From contig QFBU01000002.1 of assembly GCA_003265975.1 (NCBI GenBank), forward strand, positions 1 through 64,000: a DNA stretch of 64,000 nucleotides, in the 5' to 3' direction. The position numbers and the translations under genes were made by a program. The notes under the pieces are model-generated. The model searched no databases and was not told the origin of the DNA. It saw only the letters and a program-made list of their open reading frames with translations. The stretch's first letter is position 1. Each line of letters starts with the position of its first letter. Positions 1-8,782 of the stretch are shown here, one piece after another. This DNA comes from Candidatus Marinamargulisbacteria bacterium SCGC AAA071-K20. GTDB taxonomy: Bacteria; Margulisbacteria; Marinamargulisbacteria; GCA-2716485; AAA071-K20.

Positions 1-601
1 TTTTCATATCAAGGTCTCTTATGAGTATAGATGCCCTTATTTTATTGAGTCCTTCAAATTTTATTTGGTCTACATATCCCTCTGAAACCTGAATAAATAG
101 GGTTGCTTTGTCTGAAGAAATTTCTAGAATTTTGAATAGAGAATATCCTTTTTTTTGATAAAAGGTCTGTAATCTATGTTTGTCTTTTTGAAGCGTGTTG
201 AAATTTAAGGTCTTACCAACTTTACTGTGTAATAACTTTTTAATAGTTTTGTCTGATATAGCGGTATTACCCTCAATACAAATTTGTTTTATTTTTGGGT
301 TCTCTTTTAATGTTATTACTAGAGTATGTTCTTTATCATTAATTTCTGAGCTAGCAGATATAGACTCAAAAAATCCTAGTATATATAATTTTTCAATGTC
401 CTTTTCAAGTTGAGATGGTCTAATATTTTGACCAATTATAGACTTGAAATTTACTTCTTGATTAATTTTTGTTGCATCAATAGTAGAAAGTCCTTTAATG
501 CTTATATTTGTTACAACGTATTTATAATTTATTTTGGCGTCAGTTGTTGAAACTAACACAAGTAAAGTTATTATTAATAAGAGGGTCTTTTTAAAATTCA
601 T
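1..601 (-). CDS. bamA: Outer-membrane assembly factor BamA (Omp85 family), N-terminal part
   Basis: Translating the minus strand from the ATG at 601 gives about 200 residues before the window edge cuts the gene. Residues 1-22 form a signal peptide (KK, hydrophobic core, cleavage near TDA). After it come repeated POTRA-type units, with phrases such as NISIKGL, LYILGFFESI and IKQICIEGNTAIS. POTRA arrays precede the barrel in Omp85 proteins, which insert beta-barrel proteins into the outer membrane. The gene starts inside the last codons of tamB (11-base overlap), so the two are probably translationally coupled. The barrel lies outside the window, so TamA rather than BamA cannot be excluded; the adjacent tamB keeps that option open. 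Confidence 0.85.
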   Translation of the reverse strand, partial: MNFKKTLLLIITLLVLVSTTDAKINYKYVVTNISIKGLSTIDATKINQEVNFKSIIGQNIRPSQLEKDIEKLYILGFFESISASSEINDKEHTLVITLKENPKIKQICIEGNTAISDKTIKKLLHSKVGKTLNFNTLQKDKHRLQTFYQKKGYSLFKILEISSDKATLFIQVSEGYVDQIKFEGLNKIRASILIRDLDMK

Positions 602-3600
602 GATTAAACCTTAAAGATAATTTAGGTCGATAAGAGTTCTGAGTAAATGGATCTTTTAAATTTGCATAGTTTATTGATAGATTTTTAAGCAAGTAATACT
701 GAAGTTCAATTTCTGAAATTTCTACATCTTGGCTTTCTTGGTTAGAAGAATCTAGATCTACTGTTGTACGAATTTTTAGATATAGTTGATTGGCCACTAG
801 CTGCTGCATTAAATTGAGGCCTAAAAAATTGGTTTGACTAGTATTTGTTTGTAAAAGTTCGCTACCAAGATTATAGTCTATTTTTAGGTCATACAAGCCA
901 ATAGATTTAGCTAATTGCTTTTCAAGAGGGCGTAAAAATCCTCGTCTTACCAGTAAATTAACTCGCTTTTCACCAAACTTAGCTAAAAGTTCAGAACTAG
1001 CTGTGTCGTCTTGCTTAAGTTCAGGCATAAGCAGCGTAAGTAGTTCAAAGTTATCAGATTGGTCTAATAAGTTTTGATCAGAGCCAATGTTAAGTGTATA
1101 TCTGCTTTTCCAGCTGAGGTCTGGGGGGTTTATGTAGTCGTATTTACTCTCGAAAATATCAAAGTATAGGACGTCGATATCTTGAATCGGCTGATTTATT
1201 TGAATGAAAATATGTGAGTATGTCGACTCTACTAAAATATTTTCAGAGCTAGTAATATCATTTTCGTCAATTTGCTCAACTATTGCAAGAGCTGAAATAG
1301 TTACTTTTGCTACAATTTCAGAGGCCTTGTTTATTGTTTGTTTATTTGTGAATTCTAATGTGTTTTTCTGTTGTTGAGACTGAGAAAGCGCCACATAGTT
1401 TTTTTGTTCATTTAACTTAAGTAAAATAAATTCATTATTTAATATATTTAAAGAGCCATCTTTTAAGCCTATCTTATTTTCAATTTTTGGATTATTCAAA
1501 GAGCCAGAAATCTTTAATGATTGGTCAGACTTTTCTAACTCAAAGTCGGTGGTTAATCCAGCAAATGTACCTTCTCCTAATATACTCCCATTAATAAATA
1601 AGTCTTTGAGTAAAATTAGGTCTAGGTCCATATTAACAGCCGGTAATATGACGGTTTCTTTAGGGATTAATAGTGTTCCGTTGTTTAGTTTTACAGTTCC
1701 TTTTAGACTTGGCCCTTTTTCTGTTCCATTTTTTATATCTTCTAAAAAGTTAAGTCGTGCTTGTTTTGACAAGGGTAAATTAACATCTCCTTTTAGCGAA
1801 ATGTTTTCAATAATTAAATCACCAATATAAATATTTTGGTTATAAATATTGAGCGTATTTTTTGCAAATGTTAAGTCTATAAATAATTTAAATAGGTCCG
1901 GGTTAAGTAAATTGAGTTCATTTATTTTAATTGTTCCCGATGTTATAAGTCCGTTACCTATAATTTTTTGGGAGTTCGTTTGTTGCTCCCAATCTACAAG
2001 TGTTTTGTCTAGTGTAATAATATTGTTTTTGATTTTTAAATTTGATTTCGGAATAGTAATGCGGTTGTTATTATTTAGAGAAATCCTTGTTTTTTCTAAG
2101 TTAAAGGAACGGGAATTTAGCAGTGGCTTTTTTAATGTTCCATTTACTGTTAAATGAATAAGACCTTTATTTGAAATAGAGTCTATTTTATTGTGAAAAA
2201 TGGAAAGCGCCGTTATTTGGTCATCTTTAAGATGAATTTCTAAATTAATTGGGGCGTCATTAATAGACTTGTTAAATAATGGCTCAAGAGGGATTTGCCC
2301 TTTAACTAAATTTACTTTTGAATTCTTTTTTGTACTTATTTCAGTTTTATTTATATGTAAAATATGACGGCTGTCTATTTTCCCTACCCAGTCGATTTTT
2401 TCAAATTTACTTTGCCCAAAATAACCATTGTTAAGCCCTATATTATAAAATAACTCTTTTCCTTTTGGTGTTATGTTAATATCAATTTTGTTTGATTTTA
2501 GAAATAAAAACTTACTATTCTTTATACTGAGATGACCTTCCAATATGGGTAATACATTTTTGCGCGAAGAGACTGAAAACTGTCCAGTTACAATTCCCCT
2601 TAGGTCTTTTACAGACTTAATGAGACCTGTGTTTTGAACAATAATAGACTTATCTTTTACGAGTTGAAATTGGTTTAAAATAGTATTTTTCTTGCTTGCA
2701 CTATACAGTATCTGCCGTTTGTTTTTATTAGTAGAAATAGCGATTTTAAACGTTTTTGATCGACTAGATTTAATGTTTGAATTTGGAATCTTCTCAGGTG
2801 ATACGTCTGAATGAATTCCAGACAAGGTGTTTAAGTCGTTGTGAATTTGGTCGAAGAGAGTTAATAAAGTATGAATATTAGCCTGGTTTATATCAAATTT
2901 TAAATCGTAATCGGTATTATCAAGCGACCATCCTTTTTGACCATTAATATTTCCTTTTACCGAAATTTTACTTAAGGCTTCTTTTAATTGAAGGTTGTGT
3001 AGTGTCAAAATATTATTTTTTAAAATTAGATGGCCTTTGATTTGGTCAAGGTGAGTATAATTTGCGGCGAGATTATTTCCCTCAAACTTTAAATTGAGAT
3101 GGGGTTTTTCAAGGTTACTTTTTATAAATCCGTTTAGTCTCATACTTCCTTGAAAGTGTCCGATACCTGCAAGTATCGGATTAAATTCTTCGAGTTGAAT
3201 AAAGGTGTCTTTGTGTACGTTTATATCTACGGTTCCATCCTCTGCAATAAGTCCCGAAAACTGTAAGTAGCTTTGTTCTTGAGTAAGTAAGGCCTCTTTT
3301 ATAATTAATGTTGATCCGTCCCAATTCATAGCCATAGATACTGATTCGAAAGGTTGATTTCTTACAATAGCTTTTTGAATCTTAATGTTTCCTCTTGCTA
3401 CGAAATTACTTCTATCAAGACTTGTAGACTGATTCTTTTGGCTAATTTCAGCTTGCAAGCTTAGTTTTCCGTCTAAAGGCCAAAGTGTCTGTGGTATAAA
3501 GGTTGTAAACCACCTTGCTTTTTTAAGCTCAAGATTGGAAATAGTTACTGATAAATTTATAGGAATATTGTTTTTTAATTGACCTTTAAAGCTTAATTCC

Positions 3601-5684
3601 TGTTTGTCCGCTTTGGCATCAAAATTTTTAATCTTAATTAGGTCTTTTTCTTTTTTTACTTTAAAACTTATGGTTTCGAATGGCTGATCATAGAAATGGT
3701 AGTTTTTGAGAAATACGGAGGCTGTAATATCACTATTATTTGCCATTTTTGGAATAGAAATGGACTTTGGAAATGTAAGCTCACTATTAAATGAGATAAA
3801 CCCTTTTAACGACTCAGACTCTTTTTCTGAGAGGTCAGTAAACAGCACTTGATTTGCAGAGGCTGTAAGATGAATAGTGTTGTCGACTTCTTTACCAGAA
3901 AGGAAAATAGGTGTCGTACTATCGTTTATATTCGCAGTGGCAGTGAGATTAGAAATTATGTCTTGCTTAATATCTACATTAATTTCTAAATTGTTGATGA
4001 GTTGCTTTTCAATTATTAAATTATTTGAACTAGAAGACAAATTGATGGCGACACTATCTCCATATACTTCAATCTCTGTAGTTATAATTGATGTCCCTTT
4101 AATAGTGGCATCACTTAATTCTGGTACCTTTTTAAGGTGAATATTGTTAGTAAAATACTGCCCTTTGAAATAAGCGTTTTTTCCCAGAGACAAAGTACCA
4201 GAACCGGTAGTTGGGGCGTTATAAACTTTGGCTTTTTTAACCGTGTAGTTTACTTTATCGAATTTTCCATAATATCTTACTTTTGTGTCTTTGATTGGAA
4301 TGCCCCAAACATCAATACTTTTAGATCGAAGCACGCCACTAAAACGAGGGTTATTTAATGGACCTCTTAGGCGAAGAGTCCCCTTTGCATTTCCTTTAAT
4401 ATGTTTTTGCTCTTTAAACAAAAGGTCTAGAGGCGTGTTGGTTATTGTGAAGTTTAGGTCTAAATCTTTTCTTAATATACTTAAGGTTCCTTTAAAGAAA
4501 AAATCTGAATATTTATACTCAGACTTTACATGATCAAAGTCAATATTGTGTGGGGGGGTTTTGAGAAGCGAAGCTAGCCATCCCTTTTGAGACTTTTCTG
4601 GACGAGTTGTTACTTTCTTAGAAATGATATTAGATAGATATCCTTGCTTAGTAATTATGCCTCTTTGTTGAAGTTCTTTATAAATTTTTTCGGTCTGTTT
4701 TTTATTTCTTTTTGGGAGTCTTTTTTTTAATTCAGACTTAGTTAAGGTTGCATTGTAAATATGAATAACGCCTTTTGTATTAAATAATGGGTCATCTAAG
4801 AAAGGTGTTTTTAGTGTTGTATTGTTTGTTTTGATATAAACGTTGTACCAGAATGGTAGTTTTTCTTTGTCTAATTTATGTTTACTTCTTAAGTTTCCGT
4901 AAATTGAAAATGTATCGTTTAAAAAGGCAAAGCCCTCTAATGGAACTATATATTGTCCCCACGAATTGCTATGAACTTTTAAGAAGGTGTAGTTGAGTAA
5001 ATATAAATTTAATTTTGGATTGTAATTTCCATTTAGCTTAATGGGTGCCATTGTACTTGAAATTTGACCAATTAAATCAAATTCATAGCGGTTATTCTTT
5101 ACTCTTGCTTCTCCGTTAAGTTGTTTAAATGTTTCATAAAAGGGTTCGTGTTTTAGTTGTTTGTTCCACCCTTTCTTGTCTGAGTAATAAATAGTGAGGT
5201 TTTGAATGTGAATTTTTCCATCAAAATAATCAAGTGGTGACTTTTTTTTGCCTTTTTTTACCTGTTTTCCTAATTTATTTGTGTTAAATATTCCCTTTTT
5301 GTCTCTCTCTAAATAGAGCACTGGTGAATTTATTGTAATACCGTTAACACTATTTAAAATCCCCCCTTTTCTACCTAAAAAATAAAGTATATTGTAGTTG
5401 ATTCTAAGTGTTTTAATGGACAGTAAATAGTCATTTTCATAGGATTCAGGATTTTTGATGGTTACATCAATCAATTCAATGGATGAGAGTAAATTTCCTT
5501 GTATCTTTTTTATGGTTATCTGCGCAGGAAACGTTTTTTTGAGTTCATATTCTATAAGACTTTTAATGAAATCTTGTGGGATATTACTTTGATAAAAAAG
5601 GGTGACGGCAATAATGAAGCAAAATAAAAAACCAATGATTAGGGTAACAAATTTTTGTATAAATGAGTTTACCGTCCAAATCAT
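591..5684 (-). CDS. tamB: Translocation and assembly module TamB / AsmA-like inter-membrane protein
   Basis: This 1697-residue protein has an uncleaved N-terminal signal anchor (about residues 9-32), then a very long series of short beta-strand repeats typical of AsmA/TamB proteins, such as repeated GxLxLxG and IKGxxxL patterns. The C-terminal 300 residues look like the TamB (DUF490) domain and end in a terminal phenylalanine. TamB-like proteins span the periplasm as a hydrophobic groove, help assemble outer-membrane proteins and move lipid between membranes. The start ATG overlaps the apgM-like stop by one base (TAATG), and the end overlaps bamA. The bamA neighbour supports the call, and the length is at the long end for the family. 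Confidence 0.9.
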   Translation of the reverse strand: MIWTVNSFIQKFVTLIIGFLFCFIIAVTLFYQSNIPQDFIKSLIEYELKKTFPAQITIKKIQGNLLSSIELIDVTIKNPESYENDYLLSIKTLRINYNILYFLGRKGGILNSVNGITINSPVLYLERDKKGIFNTNKLGKQVKKGKKKSPLDYFDGKIHIQNLTIYYSDKKGWNKQLKHEPFYETFKQLNGEARVKNNRYEFDLIGQISSTMAPIKLNGNYNPKLNLYLLNYTFLKVHSNSWGQYIVPLEGFAFLNDTFSIYGNLRSKHKLDKEKLPFWYNVYIKTNNTTLKTPFLDDPLFNTKGVIHIYNATLTKSELKKRLPKRNKKQTEKIYKELQQRGIITKQGYLSNIISKKVTTRPEKSQKGWLASLLKTPPHNIDFDHVKSEYKYSDFFFKGTLSILRKDLDLNFTITNTPLDLLFKEQKHIKGNAKGTLRLRGPLNNPRFSGVLRSKSIDVWGIPIKDTKVRYYGKFDKVNYTVKKAKVYNAPTTGSGTLSLGKNAYFKGQYFTNNIHLKKVPELSDATIKGTSIITTEIEVYGDSVAINLSSSSNNLIIEKQLINNLEINVDIKQDIISNLTATANINDSTTPIFLSGKEVDNTIHLTASANQVLFTDLSEKESESLKGFISFNSELTFPKSISIPKMANNSDITASVFLKNYHFYDQPFETISFKVKKEKDLIKIKNFDAKADKQELSFKGQLKNNIPINLSVTISNLELKKARWFTTFIPQTLWPLDGKLSLQAEISQKNQSTSLDRSNFVARGNIKIQKAIVRNQPFESVSMAMNWDGSTLIIKEALLTQEQSYLQFSGLIAEDGTVDINVHKDTFIQLEEFNPILAGIGHFQGSMRLNGFIKSNLEKPHLNLKFEGNNLAANYTHLDQIKGHLILKNNILTLHNLQLKEALSKISVKGNINGQKGWSLDNTDYDLKFDINQANIHTLLTLFDQIHNDLNTLSGIHSDVSPEKIPNSNIKSSRSKTFKIAISTNKNKRQILYSASKKNTILNQFQLVKDKSIIVQNTGLIKSVKDLRGIVTGQFSVSSRKNVLPILEGHLSIKNSKFLFLKSNKIDINITPKGKELFYNIGLNNGYFGQSKFEKIDWVGKIDSRHILHINKTEISTKKNSKVNLVKGQIPLEPLFNKSINDAPINLEIHLKDDQITALSIFHNKIDSISNKGLIHLTVNGTLKKPLLNSRSFNLEKTRISLNNNNRITIPKSNLKIKNNIITLDKTLVDWEQQTNSQKIIGNGLITSGTIKINELNLLNPDLFKLFIDLTFAKNTLNIYNQNIYIGDLIIENISLKGDVNLPLSKQARLNFLEDIKNGTEKGPSLKGTVKLNNGTLLIPKETVILPAVNMDLDLILLKDLFINGSILGEGTFAGLTTDFELEKSDQSLKISGSLNNPKIENKIGLKDGSLNILNNEFILLKLNEQKNYVALSQSQQQKNTLEFTNKQTINKASEIVAKVTISALAIVEQIDENDITSSENILVESTYSHIFIQINQPIQDIDVLYFDIFESKYDYINPPDLSWKSRYTLNIGSDQNLLDQSDNFELLTLLMPELKQDDTASSELLAKFGEKRVNLLVRRGFLRPLEKQLAKSIGLYDLKIDYNLGSELLQTNTSQTNFLGLNLMQQLVANQLYLKIRTTVDLDSSNQESQDVEISEIELQYYLLKNLSINYANLKDPFTQNSYRPKLSLRFNHEF

Positions 5685-6880
5685 TATTTAGCTGATTGAG
5701 AAAAAAAATGATCTAACAATTCCCAAGGATATTGAAAGTTGAGGGAGCCTTCTTTTGCGGCCTTTTCAGAATAAACATTAGTTGAGTCAGCGGTTATACT
5801 TGGGCTATATAAAATAAAAGGTACTGGATCTGATGTATGTGTTTTGATCCTACATGGGGTAGGGTGGTCAGGAAGAATTAGCACAACTGTATCAGGGTTC
5901 TTACTTACGTACTCTGTTACTGGGCTAATAATATTTTTGTCAAAGTCTTCGATGGCTTGTACTTTTAGTTTCTCGTCTCCCATATGACCACACTCATCTG
6001 GCGCTTCTACGTGTATATATACAAAATCGTTATTTTCTAGAATTTTAAGAGAAGCATTCATTTTTGATTGATAATTTGTGTCTATAAATCCAGTGGCGCC
6101 TTCTACATTTGGCGATTCGAGACCTGTTAGGCAGGCTAATCCTTTTAAGAGGTCTACGGCAGTTACTATTCCACCCGTTTTATTGTATTTATGTTTAAAT
6201 GAAGGGAGTTTTGGCATTAGCCCCTGACTCCAAGGCCAGATTGAATTAGCTTGAGGTAAGTTGCTTTCTTTTCTTTTTTTGTTGACTATACTGTTAGAGA
6301 GTACCTCGTTTGCTTCATTTATAAAGGTAAGTAATTCTTTCTCTAGATCTCCTTTTGGCAGATAGGCTTCAATGTTTTTGTCGAGAATATCATGAGGCGC
6401 AGTTGTTGTAAGCGGGTCGAACTTTTTATTTAAAAAAACTATATTTCTATAACCAACCCCTGAAAAGAATTTTATATCTGGGTCTTGAAAGTGATTGTTT
6501 AGTTCTTCCATTAACTGTTTTGACTCGTCATCAGTGATATGACCAGCGGTAAACTCTTTCATAACATTGTTTTCAATGGTGACTAAATTACATCTAAAAA
6601 TTACTTGAGAGTCGCTTGTTGAAATCCCCATACTTGCAGCCTCGATCGGACCACGGCCTGTATAAAATTCTCTGGGATCGTACCCTAATATACCCATGTT
6701 GGCTACGTCTGAACCAGGGTGGCAGCCCTCAGGAACTGTATGTACTAGCCCTGTTTGTCCAAGTGTTGCTAGTTTGTCTATTGATGGAGTATTAGCAAAT
6801 TCGATGACTGTTTTTCCATCAAGGCTTTCCATTGGCTCATCCGACATTCCATCTCCTAAACAAATTATATATTTAGTCAT
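5684..6880 (-). CDS. ApgM-family enzyme, probable alternative homoserine kinase
   Basis: This 398-residue alkaline-phosphatase-superfamily enzyme resembles the archaeal-type cofactor-independent phosphoglycerate mutase. It keeps the metal and nucleophile region LGDGMSDEP at the N-terminus, the phrases GSDVANMGILGYDP and GRGPIEAASMG, and the C-terminal metal ligands in HVEAPDECGH and LPDHPTP. An ApgM branch next to threonine synthase has been proposed to act as homoserine kinase in bacteria lacking ThrB. Here it lies 10 bases downstream of thrC on the same strand, and no GHMP-type ThrB is in the window. I infer homoserine phosphorylation as the main role; a glycolytic phosphoglycerate mutase is the alternative. 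A GGAA ribosome site precedes the ATG. Confidence 0.85.
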   Translation of the reverse strand: MTKYIICLGDGMSDEPMESLDGKTVIEFANTPSIDKLATLGQTGLVHTVPEGCHPGSDVANMGILGYDPREFYTGRGPIEAASMGISTSDSQVIFRCNLVTIENNVMKEFTAGHITDDESKQLMEELNNHFQDPDIKFFSGVGYRNIVFLNKKFDPLTTTAPHDILDKNIEAYLPKGDLEKELLTFINEANEVLSNSIVNKKRKESNLPQANSIWPWSQGLMPKLPSFKHKYNKTGGIVTAVDLLKGLACLTGLESPNVEGATGFIDTNYQSKMNASLKILENNDFVYIHVEAPDECGHMGDEKLKVQAIEDFDKNIISPVTEYVSKNPDTVVLILPDHPTPCRIKTHTSDPVPFILYSPSITADSTNVYSEKAAKEGSLNFQYPWELLDHFFSQSAK

Positions 6881-6890
6881 TTATTTTTCC

Positions 6891-7949
6891 TTATAAAAAA
6901 TCTTTTAATTGCTTAAGAATAGACTCTTTAGTTGAATCAACTAATGTTGGTGTAGTAGAAATTTCTATTGCTCTATTTGGATCTTTAAGACCGTGACCCG
7001 TTAAAATTGAAATAACTTTTTCGCCATTTACTATTGGGTTTTCACGATGATATTTAATAACACCGGCGACAGAAGCAGCACTTGCAGGTTCACAAAAAAC
7101 TCCATCAAAACGTGCTAATAACTTTTGAGCCTCTGTAATTTCATCATCAGAAATTTTATCAATAATTCCTTTTGATTCATCTCTGGCGGCTTCAGCTTGT
7201 TTCCAACTTGCTGGGTTTCCAATTCTTATAGCTGTGGCAATAGTGTCAGGCTCTTTAATAGGGTGTCCATCAACAATTGGAGCGGATCCTGCTGCTTGAT
7301 AGCCCATCATTTTAGGAAGACGACTCGACTTACATAAGTCTTTAAACTCTTTGTAGCCTTTCCAGTAGGCTGTAATGTTCCCGGCATTTCCAACTGGAAT
7401 AAAATGGTAGTCAGGGGCGTCACCAAGATCTTCTATGATTTCAAATGCGCCAGTTTTTTGGCCTTCAATTCGATAGGGGTTTACTGAGTTTACAAGCGTT
7501 ATTGGGTGAGATTCTGTAATGTCTCTTACAAGTGTGAGCGCGTCATCAAAGTTGCCTTTGATTTGTAAAACGATAGCGCCATGCATCATGGCTTGAGACA
7601 GTTTTCCTAAGGCGATCTTTCCTTCTGGAATTAATACTACACATTTCATATTCGCCTTTGCTGCATAGGCGGCGGCGGCGGCGGACGTGTTTCCGGTAGA
7701 CGCGCACATTACGATTTTAGCGCCATCTTCTTTTGCTTTGGAAATCGCCATAGTCATTCCACGGTCTTTAAATGACCCTGTTGGATTTAATCCTTCAAAC
7801 TTTACATACCATTCGGCCTTTATTCCTAAATGTTCTGCCAAATTAGTAAGCGGAATTAGAGGCGTATTTCCTTCTTTTAGGGTAATAATGGGAGTGTCTT
7901 TGGTAACTGGTAAATAGTCTTTATATCGGTGAATTATGCCTTGGTACAT
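6891..7949 (-). CDS. thrC: Threonine synthase
   Basis: A PLP-dependent lyase of 352 residues that converts O-phosphohomoserine to threonine. The PLP-binding lysine lies in [11 protein letters not shown], followed by [16 protein letters not shown] and the glycine-rich PVGNAGN phosphate loop; [10 protein letters not shown] is near the end. I start it at the ATG at 7949 because GGAG sits seven bases upstream. A TTG 12 bases earlier would overlap that ribosome site. It heads the thrC-apgM-tamB-bamA run. The aspartate branch enzyme hom is 36 kb away in this window, so the pathway is not one operon. Confidence 0.95.
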   Translation of the reverse strand: MYQGIIHRYKDYLPVTKDTPIITLKEGNTPLIPLTNLAEHLGIKAEWYVKFEGLNPTGSFKDRGMTMAISKAKEDGAKIVMCASTGNTSAAAAAYAAKANMKCVVLIPEGKIALGKLSQAMMHGAIVLQIKGNFDDALTLVRDITESHPITLVNSVNPYRIEGQKTGAFEIIEDLGDAPDYHFIPVGNAGNITAYWKGYKEFKDLCKSSRLPKMMGYQAAGSAPIVDGHPIKEPDTIATAIRIGNPASWKQAEAARDESKGIIDKISDDEITEAQKLLARFDGVFCEPASAASVAGVIKYHRENPIVNGEKVISILTGHGLKDPNRAIEISTTPTLVDSTKESILKQLKDFL

Positions 7950-7983
7950 TATGAGCTCCAAACTAGTATTTATTTAGCCTATT

Positions 7984-8012
7984 ATTCTACCTCAAATGGA
8001 GCGTAAATTGAA
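7984..8012 (-). promoter_or_regulatory. Candidate sigma-70 promoter of thrC
   Basis: Read on the minus strand, TTCAAT (8012-8007) and TAGAAT (7989-7984) are separated by 17 bases and lie just upstream of the thrC ribosome site. The minus-10 is good and the minus-35 only fair. Confidence 0.45.
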
Positions 8013-8017
8013 GCTGA

Positions 8018-8064
8018 AAAGGTGCCTGAATTCTAAATCTAAGACCCAGACTTCAGGCACCTTT
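8018..8064. repeat. 13-bp perfect inverted repeat, terminator or REP-like hairpin
   Basis: The arm AAAGGTGCCTGAA (8018-8030) is matched exactly by its reverse complement at 8052-8064 across a 21-base loop. On the minus strand the second arm ends in CCTTTT, so it could terminate the gene ending at 8070 and insulate thrC. The loop is long and the U-run short for a factor-independent terminator. The GGTGCCTGA core also resembles REP palindromes that some bacteria scatter between genes; I see no second copy here. Confidence 0.6.
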
Positions 8065-8069
8065 GTCCT

Positions 8070-8621
8070 CTATAGTTTAATTCCCAATGTCAATGTTCCC
8101 AGTGGCTCTACTGTACCTAGCTCGTTTTGAGCTAATAATCGACCGATACCTGCCCCCATTTCGTAAAACATATATTCATTAATATCTTTTTGAGTGCCTA
8201 TCCAAATTTCAATTGAAGGAATTGTTTTATCTTCTATTTGATTGACCCCGGCCAGCATAGACAAATAAAGTTTTCCTAAGAAAGGAGATCTTAGTGACTC
8301 TAAAAAAGATGATGTCGGTAAGTAGGTTCTCAGTCCTGCAGTCACCCTGAAGTCTGGATACTTAAATGGGTTTTCGTCTTCAGCGCTTTTGTCTGTTAAA
8401 TAATGAATACTTGCTACTGCCGATATCTTAGGTCTAATCGACCTTTCTGCTTTGATATTTAAATCACCCACGGCCATTAAATTACTGATACTTGATGATA
8501 TTTTTAGTTTCCTTGAATTAAAGTCCTTTTCTAGCGTTTGATTTTCATTGGCTAATGTCATCCCATTAAGAGATAGGGCTGATAAGATTATTACAATAAG
8601 ACTGTTTTTTAATAGATTCAT
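8070..8621 (-). CDS. Small exported protein, possible outer-membrane barrel
   Basis: A protein of 183 residues that I do not recognise. It starts at the ATG at 8621, which has a strong GGAGGAAAC ribosome site; the in-frame TTG upstream would lie within that site. Residues 1-24 look like a cleaved signal peptide (KNSLIVIILSALSLNG, then LANE). The rest alternates polar and apolar residues in strand-like blocks, such as KISSSISNLMAVGDLNIKAE and FRVTAGLRTYLP, and ends LGTLTLGIKL, which resembles the terminal strand of a small outer-membrane barrel. It lies directly downstream of an EBP gene and behind a sigma-54 type promoter at 8686-8701, so it is likely that regulator's target. Confidence 0.75.
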   Translation of the reverse strand: MNLLKNSLIVIILSALSLNGMTLANENQTLEKDFNSRKLKISSSISNLMAVGDLNIKAERSIRPKISAVASIHYLTDKSAEDENPFKYPDFRVTAGLRTYLPTSSFLESLRSPFLGKLYLSMLAGVNQIEDKTIPSIEIWIGTQKDINEYMFYEMGAGIGRLLAQNELGTVEPLGTLTLGIKL

Positions 8622-8685
8622 TTTTGTTTCCTCCAAATAATGTACTGAAAATTAATAAGTTTCTTCCTTTCTTGCTTAGGAGAAA

Positions 8686-8701
8686 TGCAAAAAATATGCC
8701 A
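8686..8701 (-). promoter_or_regulatory. Sigma-54 (RpoN) promoter, minus-24/minus-12 type
   Basis: The minus strand reads TGGCATATTTTTTGCA, against the consensus TGGCACGNNNNTTGCW. GG and GC are separated by exactly ten bases, as required. It lies about 65 bases upstream of the ATG at 8621, giving a leader of roughly 50 bases. I noticed no other GG-N10-GC site this good in the intergenic sequence I read. Confidence 0.75.
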
Positions 8702-8752
8702 ATGTCTTTTAGGCATGAAAACTATTTAATTCTGTTTTATGGAATTCAAAAT

Positions 8753-8781
8753 ATGTATATCTGTATACAAAAAATGTATAT
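8753..8781. promoter_or_regulatory. Candidate enhancer site: two ATGTATAT repeats 21 bp apart
   Basis: ATGTATAT occurs at 8753-8760 and again at 8774-8781. The 21-base centre spacing places both copies on the same face of the helix (two turns), and a GTATAC palindrome lies between them. The site is 50-95 bases upstream of the minus-24 element, where EBP sites normally lie. The assignment to the adjacent EBP is inference. Confidence 0.4.
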
Positions 8782-8782
8782 G

